From Clostridiales bacterium PH28_bin88 (GTDB lineage: Bacteria > Bacillota > PH28-bin88): a DNA stretch of 48,650 nt. Position numbers and translations under genes: made by a program. The notes beneath the pieces are model-generated. The model had not been told where the DNA came from. It saw nothing but the letters and a program-made list of their open reading frames with translations, and ran no database searches. Below are positions 26,824 to 35,962 of this stretch, piece after piece (position 1 is the first letter of the stretch; every line of letters begins with the position of its first letter). The stretch covers positions 101,735-150,384 of the forward strand of contig LAKY01000049.1 in NCBI GenBank assembly GCA_000987045.1. The letters are read 5' to 3'.

Positions 26824-27582
26824 CTAGACCACTTCCCCCCAATAGCATCGCCTGACTTCGGCATCACAGAACACTTCACTGGGTTTGCCCTGGCATATGG
26901 CAACCCCCTGGGACAAAACAACCAGGTGTTCCACGAAGTTCTCTATTTTAGAGATTTTATGCTCAATGATAACGATGGTAAAGTCATCTTTTACTTTGTG
27001 GAGAAGTTCTAGAATAAACGCAATTTCCACGTCGCCAAGGCCGCTGAAAGGCTCATCGAGAAGCAATATTTTGGGCTTCAGGGAAATGCTTAAGATAATC
27101 TCCAGCAAGCGTTGATCCCCATAAGACATTTCTCCCGCATACATGTTCCTTTTCTTGTCAAGGCCAACCATTTCCAGATACCGCTGGCAGTCGTCCAGAA
27201 TCTCTGTTTTATCCGTTACCCTGGCCAAGTAAAAGGGAACACCCTTCTTTAAACTCTCGCGAAACCTTAGCACCGCCAGAACCAGATTTTCATACACTTT
27301 GAGGCGGGGAAAAATTGATACCAGCTGGAAGCTCCTGCCTATGCCCAGGTTGACTCGCTCCTGAGGTTTCAACTGCGTAATATCCTGCCCTTCGAAGAAT
27401 ATCTTGCCTTCCGTGGGAGGGAAAAAACCCGACAGAAGGTTAAACAATGTAGTCTTGCCCGACCCGTTGGGGCCGATGATTCCAGAAACTTTCCCTTTTT
27501 CGATAGTAATACTGACATTGTTTACTGCTAGCAACGGGCCAAATCTCTTGCTCACACCTTCAGTTACAAGCAGCCCACCCAT
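26824..27582 (-). CDS. livG: ABC transporter ATP-binding protein, LivG type
   Basis: 252 residues from the ATG at 27582, which has AAAGGTGG 5 bases upstream; a longer reading starts in the intergenic hairpin and is unlikely. Walker A GPNGSGKTT, Walker B LLLDEPFSGLG, H-loop IIIEHKI. The signature region is MSYGDQRLLEI, a LivG-type variant of LSGGQ. It pairs with LivF. A strong hairpin lies just upstream, between it and the binding-protein gene. Confidence 0.93.
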   Translation of the reverse strand: MGGLLVTEGVSKRFGPLLAVNNVSITIEKGKVSGIIGPNGSGKTTLFNLLSGFFPPTEGKIFFEGQDITQLKPQERVNLGIGRSFQLVSIFPRLKVYENLVLAVLRFRESLKKGVPFYLARVTDKTEILDDCQRYLEMVGLDKKRNMYAGEMSYGDQRLLEIILSISLKPKILLLDEPFSGLGDVEIAFILELLHKVKDDFTIVIIEHKISKIENFVEHLVVLSQGVAICQGKPSEVFCDAEVRRCYWGEVV

Positions 27583-27619
27583 GGAACCACCTTTCCATCT
27601 GTTTGATTTTTTTGAAATT

Positions 27620-27655
27620 GGAGGAGGTGCTTGCTTTAGTACAAGCACTTCCTCC
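27620..27655 (-). promoter_or_regulatory. Strong intercistronic hairpin between livJ and livG
   Basis: GGAGGAAGTGCTTG and CAAGCACCTCCTCC pair over 14 bp with one mismatch around an 8-base loop. On the coding (minus) strand no T run follows, so this is not a terminator. Such hairpins after binding-protein genes commonly protect the upstream mRNA and let more binding protein be made than permease (inference). Confidence 0.6.
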
Positions 27656-27680
27656 AGTACATGGAACTCGTTACTTCAGC

Positions 27681-28970
27681 TTATTCCCATCCCAGCAGTT
27701 TTAGCGGGACCAGGAATTCCTCGCTTTCATAGCCATCCAGTACCTTTCCAAAGTCCCACTTGGGATCGCGGCGCTCTCCCGCTCCCTTGCCCTCCAGGAC
27801 AAATGCCCAGTACTTATACATGGGGGTCCCGTCTATCCGCCACTTGGCCGGTCCCTTGGGGCTTTCAAAGTCCGGATTCTTCATCAGCGCATTGTAGACA
27901 TCTGAAGGCTCCAGGTTCTTGGCAAGCTCAATACCCCGGACCATTTCTTTCACCCCCAGCCAAGCCGCCATGGCGTAAGCATCGGGCGGTTGGCCGATGG
28001 AGGCGACCCACTCCTTCACCAGTTTGTTCGATGCGTCGACAATGGTCTGATCCCGGAAGCCCTCCATGTCATGGTGCCAGAATGTGAGAGCTTTCATGCC
28101 GTCAATACTCTCGGGTTCGACCGCCGTTGCGAAAACACTGATCATCCAGATAAACATGACTTTTGTTTTCTCCTGCAGGCCCATTTCGTGAACCTGCTTC
28201 AGGGCGGTAATGGCGTCCGCACCCCAGTGACCCAGCACAACGAGATCAGGATTCATGTCCCTGACCTTGATAATGTACGGGGTCAGGTCGGCGGTGCCTA
28301 CCGGCGAGTAGACAACCTGGAAATCAATATCCGGACGGTTTGCTAAAACTTGCCTGGCTCCTTCTTCATGCATCTGCCCCCAGGCGTAGTCCGGCAGGAA
28401 GAAAACCAGCTTTTTGGGATTGTATTCTTTCAGAGCGTAGGTAGCACCCGAGCGGCCGACGGATACGGCGTTGCCAAGAATGGCCAGGGAATAAGGCGCC
28501 TTGGTGCTTTTGTTAAAGAACGGTGAGGGCACGGCGCAAGCAGCCATAAATAACACGCCCTCTTCTTTTGATGCCTCGCTCATGGCCAAAGCAACGTTGG
28601 CCAGAGTGCCCCCTTGAACGATCTTGATGCCATCACGAGCCAGCTCGCGCATGCGGCGGGCGCCTACATCGGGTTTGCTTTCATCATCCCTGAAGACGCC
28701 GCGGATCAAGTGTTTTTTACCGTTAACAACCACGCCGCCCTGCTCGTTAATCTGGTTGATCGCCAGCGTCACCGCGTCCCTCTGCATATTGCCGATCACC
28801 GAACCGGCGCCAGACAGGCTGAAGATAAAGCCCATGCGAATAACACCGGTTTCAGCCGAACCTTGAGTAGCTGTTTTGTCATTCGTCGTGCAACCTTGTA
28901 CTAGGAACATGAGCGCAAAAAGGCACAAAACAAGACACCATGTTATCATAATTTTGTATTTTTTTGACAT
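27681..28970 (-). CDS. livJ: ABC transporter substrate-binding lipoprotein (LivJ type)
   Basis: 429 residues with a lipoprotein signal peptide: basic start, hydrophobic core, and a lipobox ending in VQGC, so it is anchored to the outer face of the membrane. The Peripla_BP_6 domain follows (MGFIFSLSGAGSVIGNMQRD, then GGTLANVALAMSEASKEEGV, and PDYAWGQMHEEGARQV). It captures the substrate for the LivHMFG importer. The ATG at 28970 follows GGGGAG; an upstream start would put extra residues before the signal peptide. It is larger than amino-acid-binding homologues (about 370 residues). The ligand is unknown. Confidence 0.92.
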   Translation of the reverse strand: MSKKYKIMITWCLVLCLFALMFLVQGCTTNDKTATQGSAETGVIRMGFIFSLSGAGSVIGNMQRDAVTLAINQINEQGGVVVNGKKHLIRGVFRDDESKPDVGARRMRELARDGIKIVQGGTLANVALAMSEASKEEGVLFMAACAVPSPFFNKSTKAPYSLAILGNAVSVGRSGATYALKEYNPKKLVFFLPDYAWGQMHEEGARQVLANRPDIDFQVVYSPVGTADLTPYIIKVRDMNPDLVVLGHWGADAITALKQVHEMGLQEKTKVMFIWMISVFATAVEPESIDGMKALTFWHHDMEGFRDQTIVDASNKLVKEWVASIGQPPDAYAMAAWLGVKEMVRGIELAKNLEPSDVYNALMKNPDFESPKGPAKWRIDGTPMYKYWAFVLEGKGAGERRDPKWDFGKVLDGYESEEFLVPLKLLGWE

Positions 28971-29084
28971 CTTGACTCCCCTTTCTTTTGGCTCTTGCCA
29001 GTAATCAACTCTCCAACTGTGCCCCTTGAACAGTATGCGAGAATGCCGGCTCATTCCCCCTTTCAGGTTACGCCCTGAATTTCA

Positions 29085-29519
29085 CTATTTCTTCTCCCAA
29101 AGCGGCAATCCAGTTTGAGGGTCATACCCCCTGTTCAACCCCGGTCCGACAAGCTCTTCGATGACAGCTTCGCAGGCAAACACCGTCGAGCCGGGCATCA
29201 GGTGTCCTCCCAGAGTCGAACCATCATGCCGGCTCAGTGTGACGTGAAGGTGTGCCTTAGGCAAGCCGTCCTTACGGCTAAAATTGCCGAGGCACGTAAG
29301 AATCTCCAGCGGCTCCTCAAATTCCAGGGAACCGTATTCTTTTTTGTCCTGATCGTAAAACCCAATGACGGCTTTCTTTACTGCACCGATGGCCTCGACC
29401 CGTCCTACCTTAATTTCTTCTTTTCCAGCAAAATGCTCCAGTGCCTCAAGCAGATCGGCTTCAAAAGGCAACCTGGCGACCCATTTTCGCCCCTGCTGGT
29501 ATCGATGGACAATATACAT
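29085..29519 (-). CDS. DUF296/PPC-domain protein
   Basis: 144 residues, one PPC (plant and prokaryote conserved, DUF296) domain with the signature HLHVTLSRHDGSTLGGHLMPG, whose histidines may bind a metal ion. Bacterial members are poorly understood: some are thought to bind DNA, others look like small metal-binding or enzymatic trimers. It sits between the 2Fe-2S subunit of the molybdenum hydroxylase (136 bases) and the binding-protein gene (114 bases), on the same strand, so it belongs to the operon. An enzyme or a sensor of a pathway intermediate are both possible. Confidence 0.82.
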   Translation of the reverse strand: MYIVHRYQQGRKWVARLPFEADLLEALEHFAGKEEIKVGRVEAIGAVKKAVIGFYDQDKKEYGSLEFEEPLEILTCLGNFSRKDGLPKAHLHVTLSRHDGSTLGGHLMPGSTVFACEAVIEELVGPGLNRGYDPQTGLPLWEKK

Positions 29520-29655
29520 GGAGTCTCCCCCTTTTCATCCCGGACTCATCGGGTTACATGGCTTGTCATTCCCGGATTTTTTATTCGTTGTTCCCCACAA
29601 CAAACCGGGCTGCTCTTGGCAATCCGGAAAACGCGGCAGAGCCTCGACACTTTCC

Positions 29656-30123
29656 TTACATCATGTTTTTGCCAGCTGTCTTCACAGCTTTAATAATTTT
29701 GGAATACCCTGCGCAGCGGCAAAAGTTACCGGAAAGAGCGGTCTTGATTTCTTCGTCGGAGGGGTCTTTCTTTTTGTCCAGCAAAGCCTTTGTTGTCAAG
29801 ATCATCCCTGGTGTACAGTAACCGCACTGGATCCCCCCTTCTTCAATAAACGCTTGCTGAATGGGATGGATATTACTTTCATCTCCAATACCTTCGATGG
29901 TCGTCACTCTCTTTCCCTCCACCATACAGGCCAGCATGATGCAGGAACGGACCGGCTCCCCATCCAGCAGAACCGTACAAACCCCGCAGTCACCGGTGCT
30001 ACAGCCTTTCTTGGTACCGGTGAAACCGAATTTACCGCGTATTACATCTACCAGCAAATCTTTCGCGTCAACCTCAACTTCCACAGGTTTCTCGTTTAAA
30101 TAAAAACGCAGCTTGTTAGCCAA
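29656..30123 (-). CDS. Molybdenum hydroxylase small subunit, 2x[2Fe-2S]
   Basis: About 155 residues. Two domains: plant-type ferredoxin with C41, C46, C49 and C61 (GCSTGDCGVC...C), and the alpha-helical domain with C100, C103, C135 and C137 (QCGYCTPGM and CRCAGY). This is the CoxS/XdhC-type iron-sulfur subunit, moving electrons from the Mo site to FAD. The start is a TTG at 30123 or a GTG at 30132, both inside the end of the FAD-subunit gene, so the genes overlap and are translationally coupled. The gap of 136 bases to the DUF296 gene has no clear terminator. Confidence 0.94.
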   Translation of the reverse strand: MANKLRFYLNEKPVEVEVDAKDLLVDVIRGKFGFTGTKKGCSTGDCGVCTVLLDGEPVRSCIMLACMVEGKRVTTIEGIGDESNIHPIQQAFIEEGGIQCGYCTPGMILTTKALLDKKKDPSDEEIKTALSGNFCRCAGYSKIIKAVKTAGKNMM

Positions 30124-30970
30124 TACACTCACCCCCAGCCATGATTGTTTCATAGGCTTTACGAATCGCCCGTTCAATGACCGCGTTGGTAACCAGCTTT
30201 TTATAACTTTTGCGCGGTGTTGCTTCTGCAGGGAAAACCGAGCGGATTTCCGCCAGACCTGTTTCCACTTCCTTGCCGGCCATCATTTTTTCCAAGGAAT
30301 AGGCACGTACCGGCACTTTATTGACAGCACCCAGGGCAATCCGGATCTCCTGGCAAAAAGTTCCCGTCAATGTCAACGAGACGCCTACGGAAACACGGGA
30401 GATATCCTGTGCCTTTCTCCTTGTCATCTTCACATACGCCGTTGACGTATCTTTCGAAGGGATGGCAATACGTATTGCACGGATCAACTCGTTTTTTCGG
30501 ATGGTAGTCTCCTGGGGATTTAGCCATATATCCTGCAGCGCGACAACTCTTTCCCCCCCGGTGCAAGCCAGAACGACTTCCGCTTCCAGGGCAAGAAGCA
30601 TGATATTGCAGTCAGCGGCAGGTGCTGCATTGGCAATATTGCCGGCAGGAGTAGCCACGTTACGAATCGGCGGGCTGCCAATCTCGCTAACCGCCTGGAT
30701 TAACCCAGCAATCCTTGTGCAGAGCGGGGATTCCTGAATCTCCCTGTACGTCACCGCCCCTCCGATAGAGAGAGTGCCGTCATTTTGTTCAATACCTCTG
30801 CATTCAGGAATGTCACGTATATATACAATAGCTTCTGGTTCAACCTCGTGCGAGACGATTTTTTCCACAATGTCTGTCCCGCCGTTGACAATCACCGCGT
30901 TTTCTTTAAACTGGTCCAGTAACCCCAGTGCCTCCTCAAGTGTACCGGGTTTAAAAAACTCCGTCTTCAT
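30116..30970 (-). CDS. Molybdenum hydroxylase FAD-binding subunit
   Basis: About 284 residues, CoxM/XdhB type. FAD-binding motifs: VNGGTDIV near residue 33 and TPAGNIANAAPAADC near 110, followed by a CO-dehydrogenase-flavoprotein C-terminal domain. It passes electrons from the 2Fe-2S subunit to an acceptor such as NAD+ or ferredoxin. The ATG at 30970 has GGGAGGTG upstream. It follows the large subunit by 28 bases. Order large - medium - small is not the usual CoxMSL order, but is common for XDH-like enzymes in Clostridia. Confidence 0.93.
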   Translation of the reverse strand: MKTEFFKPGTLEEALGLLDQFKENAVIVNGGTDIVEKIVSHEVEPEAIVYIRDIPECRGIEQNDGTLSIGGAVTYREIQESPLCTRIAGLIQAVSEIGSPPIRNVATPAGNIANAAPAADCNIMLLALEAEVVLACTGGERVVALQDIWLNPQETTIRKNELIRAIRIAIPSKDTSTAYVKMTRRKAQDISRVSVGVSLTLTGTFCQEIRIALGAVNKVPVRAYSLEKMMAGKEVETGLAEIRSVFPAEATPRKSYKKLVTNAVIERAIRKAYETIMAGGECIG

Positions 30971-30998
30971 AGTCTCCACCTCCCAGATATAGACTAAT

Positions 30999-33356
30999 TT
31001 ACTCGCTCTTCCTAATAGATTCGATTACCCGCTCAGGGGTAAAGGGTATCTTGTTCATTTTGATTCCCAGGGCATCTCGCAGAGCGTTGCGAATAGCCGG
31101 CGCTGTGGGAACTGTTGGCGGTTCACCGATCCCTTTGGCGCCAAAGGGCCCCAGTTCATTGGGATGCTCCACAATGATCAGTTCCATGGGTGGAACATCT
31201 TTAATAGAGGGCAAAACATAGTTTTTCAGAGAGTCGTTCTGCATATAGCCGTCGTGCATCAGTACTTCTTCCATCAGCGACCAGCCAATGCCCATGGCAG
31301 CGCCGCCTTCCATTTGTTGTTCTACTATCAGGGGGTTCAGTGCTTTGCCGACATCACAGGCGAGTACAAACCGGGTAATGTCAATCTGCCCGGTTTCGGT
31401 ATCAACTTCCAGTTCAACACCCTGTGCTCCAAAGGAAAAAGCGTGCATGGGATCCCCCTGCCCATCCTCCTTACTAAATGATGGGCGGGGAGGATACCAG
31501 GTTCCCGTGGTGGAAAGAGGAACTTGATCCAGCCAGGCTTTAGGGACCATCGAACCTAACGGAACGGCGGTCTCTGGTTTGCCAATAACGAATACCTTGC
31601 CCGCCTGAATATCAGTGTCCCTAGGGTCTGATTTGAATTCTTTGGCGGCATACTCAATGATCCGCTCCCGCAACTGCCTGCATCCATCGACGACAGCGTT
31701 GCCAACAATGGTCGCCGACCGGGACGCCACTGTAGGACCAGCATCCGGAAACATGGTGTCAGAAACGCTTACCACGACATCTTCAAAGTTGACGCCCATG
31801 GTCTGGGCCGCCAATTGAGTCAGGGTCGTCATGATACCCTGGCCCATTTCCGTAGAGGAAACCGACACGCTGATCGTACCATCCGTCTGTAGCGTGACGT
31901 GACATCCAGCTCCGTCAAAGAGAAGAGGTACGCTTGTTCCGTAGATAAATACTGCAAAACCTCTCCCTCTCTTTTTAGAACCTGATGTTTTTGCCAGCGG
32001 TTTATCCCACTCCATCCGCTCCCGCACCCGGGCAATACACTCTTCGAGACCAAGCCCGCGACTTTTCTTCATCACTTGTCCGAAAATCGTACGGTGCCCA
32101 TCGCGCACAATGTTTTTCAGACGCAGTTCTACCGGATCCATGTTCAGCTGTTTCGCCAACTCATCCAACTGGCTCTCTACTGCAAAACAGGCCTGGGGCG
32201 CGCCAAATCCCCGCATTGCACTGGAATAAGGATGATTGGTAAACACCGAATAGGCCTTCACCCGGGCATTGGGGATGGCGTAAGGGCCGCCGGCATACAT
32301 TACCGTTCGCTGTGTCACCCCATATTTGCCCGGCACGCCTCCCATGGAAACGTACGCGCCCTTGTCCAGCACAATCTCCACGTCAATGGCCGTGATTTTT
32401 CCTTCTTTCGTCGCAGCTAGCCTGTGCCGGATATAAGAGGCGTGACGTTTGCCGGTCCCTCGCAAGATCTCCTCGCGGCTTAACTCAAAGAACACTCTTT
32501 TCTTTGTTTTTAATGCCAAAACCCCGGCAACGGAGCAGACGTCCAGGCACGAGTCTTCTTTTCCTCCATACCCACCCCCTACCAGGGGCGATATCACCCT
32601 TACCTTGTTGGGAGGCAGATTGAAGACCGGTGCCAGAGATCGTTTAACGGCATGGATAAACTGAGCCGGAGTGATGAGCAATACCCCTCCTGTCACGGGA
32701 TCGGGCTCCGCGATGCAGACATCGCGTTCCAGGTAAGCATGGTCAACCATAGGAGTTTCATAATCATCTTCGATCACCACATCCGCCTCGGCAAAGGCTT
32801 TGTCCACGTCACCGGTTTTTAAGTTTATCTCGGTTAAGATATTGCCTTTCTCTGCGGCGGGATGGCCTTCGTGGACCAGAAGGGCATCTTCCTTCATGGC
32901 CTGCCGGGGATCGTCTAAAGTAGGCAGGATCTCATAATCCACCTTGATTAACTCCAGCGCTTTCCGGGCTATTTCCTCATTGACAGCGGCAACCAAGGCC
33001 ACAGGATCGCCCAAATACTTCACTTTTTTTTCCGCGATGACGGGCTTGTCGTTAAACAAAATACCATAGCCGTTCTTTCCGGGCAGATCCTTCGCCGTCA
33101 GAACTGCTACAACCCCTTCAAGTTGCTCCGCATTGGCCGTTTCAATACGCCTGATGAGAGCGTGAGGGTACTTGGCATAGAGCGCCTTGGCAATCAGCAT
33201 ATCGTCGCTCTTCAGGTCACCGGCATACTTGACCGTACCGAGGGCTTTAGCCAGAGCTTCAGCTCTTTTTAGACTCTTCCCTACAATACTTGGTCCCTCC
33301 TGCTCAGCGCTGATAGCCTTGGCATCATGTGTACGTTTTTCCAGAAAGACACTCAT
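30999..33356 (-). CDS. Molybdenum hydroxylase large subunit (xanthine dehydrogenase family)
   Basis: 785 residues, binding the Mo-pyranopterin cofactor. Motifs: GGGYGGKED (260-268), MRGFGAPQ (381-388), EMGQG (503-507), and GAKGIGEPP (739-747) with the catalytic Glu745. The VAYRCSFR loop of true aerobic CO dehydrogenases is absent, so this is a hydroxylase of an N-heterocycle, purine or aldehyde. It is first in the operon, 92 bases downstream of a sigma-54 promoter. The Mo-cofactor sulfurase and XdhC-like insertion factors are not in the window. Which substrate is oxidised is unresolved. Confidence 0.94.
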   Translation of the reverse strand: MSVFLEKRTHDAKAISAEQEGPSIVGKSLKRAEALAKALGTVKYAGDLKSDDMLIAKALYAKYPHALIRRIETANAEQLEGVVAVLTAKDLPGKNGYGILFNDKPVIAEKKVKYLGDPVALVAAVNEEIARKALELIKVDYEILPTLDDPRQAMKEDALLVHEGHPAAEKGNILTEINLKTGDVDKAFAEADVVIEDDYETPMVDHAYLERDVCIAEPDPVTGGVLLITPAQFIHAVKRSLAPVFNLPPNKVRVISPLVGGGYGGKEDSCLDVCSVAGVLALKTKKRVFFELSREEILRGTGKRHASYIRHRLAATKEGKITAIDVEIVLDKGAYVSMGGVPGKYGVTQRTVMYAGGPYAIPNARVKAYSVFTNHPYSSAMRGFGAPQACFAVESQLDELAKQLNMDPVELRLKNIVRDGHRTIFGQVMKKSRGLGLEECIARVRERMEWDKPLAKTSGSKKRGRGFAVFIYGTSVPLLFDGAGCHVTLQTDGTISVSVSSTEMGQGIMTTLTQLAAQTMGVNFEDVVVSVSDTMFPDAGPTVASRSATIVGNAVVDGCRQLRERIIEYAAKEFKSDPRDTDIQAGKVFVIGKPETAVPLGSMVPKAWLDQVPLSTTGTWYPPRPSFSKEDGQGDPMHAFSFGAQGVELEVDTETGQIDITRFVLACDVGKALNPLIVEQQMEGGAAMGIGWSLMEEVLMHDGYMQNDSLKNYVLPSIKDVPPMELIIVEHPNELGPFGAKGIGEPPTVPTAPAIRNALRDALGIKMNKIPFTPERVIESIRKSE

Positions 33357-33447
33357 GTTAATCCCCCTTCCTTAATAGTTGACTGGATAAAAAACCTCAT
33401 ACGAATGAACTTCCACGACGCTCTCCATTTGTTGTACCGTTAAGACA

Positions 33448-33463
33448 AGCAAAAACAATACCA
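33448..33463 (-). promoter_or_regulatory. Sigma-54 (-24/-12) promoter of the catabolic operon
   Basis: On the minus strand, TGGTAT-TGTTT-TTGCT matches the sigma-54 consensus TGGCAC-N5-TTGCW with the invariant GG and GC correctly spaced. It lies 92 bases before the large-subunit start. The activator gene next door carries the sigma-54 contact motif GAFTGA. Confidence 0.85.
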
Positions 33464-33575
33464 TCGTTTAAAAACCAGCTGGTAGAGCAACAACAAAAGA
33501 CGCCCATTCCATGGACGCCTGTGAAACGAATAATCAAACACTCCGCGAGGTTAAAATAATGGAGCAACCAACACT

Positions 33576-33602
33576 TCGGACACCCTTCTCGGAAACGTCC
33601 GA
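33576..33602. promoter_or_regulatory. Candidate upstream activator site TCGGAC-N15-GTCCGA
   Basis: A 6-bp perfect inverted repeat, about 113-139 bases upstream of the -24 element, at the distance expected for an enhancer-binding protein. The remaining part of 33464-33575 shows no further feature. Only one copy is seen, so the site is tentative. Confidence 0.4.
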
Positions 33603-33618
33603 TTATCATACAGTCCGC

Positions 33619-35646
33619 TTATTCGTACGATTTTAAAACATGCTGCAATCGCTTGCTTGATTTAATTTTCTGATATAATGTACTTCGCGCGATTCCCAGT
33701 TTTTCCGCCGTCCTCGTCAGATTCCCTGCCTGCTCTTGCAAGGTCATTTCAATGGCTACTTCCTCGGCAAGCTTCAGCATGCCTTTGCTTTCGCTTGAAC
33801 AACTCATGTTTTTTGCCGTTTCAATTCGATGTTCTACTCTGCTCTTGAAAAAGGCGTCGGCGATGTGATCAGGTAGATGCCGGACGGTAAGCTTGTTGTC
33901 ATCTCCGAGAACAACCAAGGCCCGCTCAATGATATTCCTCAGTTCACGGACATTACCTCTCCAGTTGTAGACCATCAACGCCTGAAAAAATTCGTCATCG
34001 ATTTGTATTTTGTGGTGCGGAGCAGAAGTACGAATAAAGTAATCCACCAGCTCTGGAATGTCTTTTTTACGCTCTCGTAAGGGCGGCAATTCAACAGTAA
34101 AAATATTGATCCGGTAGTACAGGTCCTCGCGAAAGTTTCCTTTCTCGACTTCCTTCATCAAGTCTTTCTTTGTGGCGGAAATTAACCGGATGTCGATTGG
34201 GATCTCTTTCATTCCGCCCACTTTAGTAATTCTTTTGGTAGACAGCGCCCTCAGCAGCTTGATCTGCAGGTTCAACGGCATATTTTCAATCTCGTCCAGA
34301 AACAAGGTCCCTCCAGAGGCAATTTCCAGTTTACCCGGTTTCCCTCCTTTCAAGGCGCCGGTAAACGCACCTGCTTCATAGCCAAACATTTCGCTTTCTA
34401 TCAACTCGGAGGGAATCGCTCCGCAGTTAATCGCTACAAAAGGTTTGTCTATCCGGGGACTTGCGTTGTGAATAGCCTGAGCGAACAATTCTTTTCCGGT
34501 ACCGCTCTCGCCATAAATAATTACCGCAGAGGTGGATTGGGCTATTCTTTTTGTCATTTGCTTGGCAAAGAGCAATTGGGCGTCCTGACCTAGAATATTA
34601 TCAAAGGTATAAATAGCATTATTGCTTCGCAGCGAACCATGAAGTTTTAAGAAGCTTTCCATATTCTCTAGCAGTACTATATTACCTTTTAACTCTTGAC
34701 TGCCTATAAAGATTTTCCTGTTGGAAACAAGAAACGATTCGATTTTGTCATTGATTGTCAATAACATTTCTTGATTGATTGTTTCCGTTTCTTTTTCCAG
34801 AAGACCAAGTTCCATGATGTATTTAAATATAAGCGCTTTAATAGCATCTTCCTTCGCGTTTCCATTGATCTTTAATAGATCCAGAATTCTCCTGTTGTAA
34901 CCCTGGATTTCTTTTTTCTCATCAAAATATACAACACCAGAAGAAAGGTACTCCATAATCTTGTACATAGTGGCGTTATGAACGGTTAGTTTTTCGATCA
35001 TTTTGTTAATATGCAGATGATTATCCAAGACTTTGGCCATGGCGATAACCAGCCCCAACGTTTGGATGCTCGTTTTGTTATAACAATTAGATGAAACGTT
35101 AATTACACCAATTACCTCCCCTTTCTCATCATGAATAGGGGCAGCAGAGCAGTTGATGGCATGAAAATAATAGTTGTAGTGTTCCGGACCAAGTAGCTGT
35201 ACCGGCTTATTTTCCTTTATCGACAGAAATAGAGCATTGGTGCCGACGATGTTCTCCGACGCATTGATGGCAAAAAAATTACCTGCACGGAAATGCCCCC
35301 GCAAAACATCAGGACTGGCAATTACCTTTAACGTTCTGGCATACTTATCAGCAATGCGGCATATCAACCCCACTTCCCTGGCAATTTCGCTGATGACTTC
35401 AATAATTATACCGTACTCAGAAAGCAAGTTCTGGTAACTGGTCAGTTCCTTGATATCTTCTTCGGAAGGAATTAATTCATTCACTGGTGTATAAGGATCG
35501 ACTCCGTATTCCACACATCTCTTCCAAGATTCATAGACCATCGCAGGAACAATACTCTTGTCTACCTCTTGGCCTTTGATAAGTTTATTCCATTCCTCAT
35601 TTATTCTTTTCAATTTTTGTTCCTTGTTATCGACTGTAAGCTCCAT
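33619..35646 (-). CDS. Sigma-54-dependent transcriptional activator, AcoR-like
   Basis: About 675 residues. The N-terminal ~210 residues look like an AcoR-type GAF region, followed by a PAS-like domain (about 225-330). The AAA+ domain (about 345-580) has Walker A GESGTGKE (379-386), GAFTGA (426-431, contacts sigma-54) and Walker B LFLDEIE (448-454). The C-terminal Fis-type helix-turn-helix ends in TAEKLGIARSTLYQKI. There is no receiver domain, so it senses a small molecule, presumably the pathway substrate. The ATG at 35646 follows GGGAG. It lies directly upstream of the catabolic operon on the same strand, before the sigma-54 promoter. Confidence 0.95.
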   Translation of the reverse strand: MELTVDNKEQKLKRINEEWNKLIKGQEVDKSIVPAMVYESWKRCVEYGVDPYTPVNELIPSEEDIKELTSYQNLLSEYGIIIEVISEIAREVGLICRIADKYARTLKVIASPDVLRGHFRAGNFFAINASENIVGTNALFLSIKENKPVQLLGPEHYNYYFHAINCSAAPIHDEKGEVIGVINVSSNCYNKTSIQTLGLVIAMAKVLDNHLHINKMIEKLTVHNATMYKIMEYLSSGVVYFDEKKEIQGYNRRILDLLKINGNAKEDAIKALIFKYIMELGLLEKETETINQEMLLTINDKIESFLVSNRKIFIGSQELKGNIVLLENMESFLKLHGSLRSNNAIYTFDNILGQDAQLLFAKQMTKRIAQSTSAVIIYGESGTGKELFAQAIHNASPRIDKPFVAINCGAIPSELIESEMFGYEAGAFTGALKGGKPGKLEIASGGTLFLDEIENMPLNLQIKLLRALSTKRITKVGGMKEIPIDIRLISATKKDLMKEVEKGNFREDLYYRINIFTVELPPLRERKKDIPELVDYFIRTSAPHHKIQIDDEFFQALMVYNWRGNVRELRNIIERALVVLGDDNKLTVRHLPDHIADAFFKSRVEHRIETAKNMSCSSESKGMLKLAEEVAIEMTLQEQAGNLTRTAEKLGIARSTLYQKIKSSKRLQHVLKSYE

Positions 35647-35962
35647 TGCGCATCTCCCTACCAGTTTTACCCTGTACACAATTCCTTACAGATTAAACCG
35701 GTTAATACCCTAATACCCGGTGGCTCGAAAACCGGCCAGGTACATAGTGGCCGCTGGCTGACAATTTTTTCGCTCCAGACGGCCACCCGTACAAGTTTTA
35801 TGAACTTTGGACTCTCAAGTTGATAATAAAGAAAAGAACTATTGCCAGAATAGAAACTATCTTCCGAACGCTAAAGGCTCTATCTGTCGCCACTTTTCTG
35901 AATTATAGAAAACAAAGCCCGACATACAATGCGCAAATTCTGTCAGGAATCTTATTACGAAA

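Noticed and set aside
30999..33356. Aerobic CO dehydrogenase (CoxL form I)
   Set aside because: The AYRCSFR active-site loop is absent; the corresponding segment is SSAMRGFGAPQ, typical of xanthine dehydrogenase-like hydroxylases.
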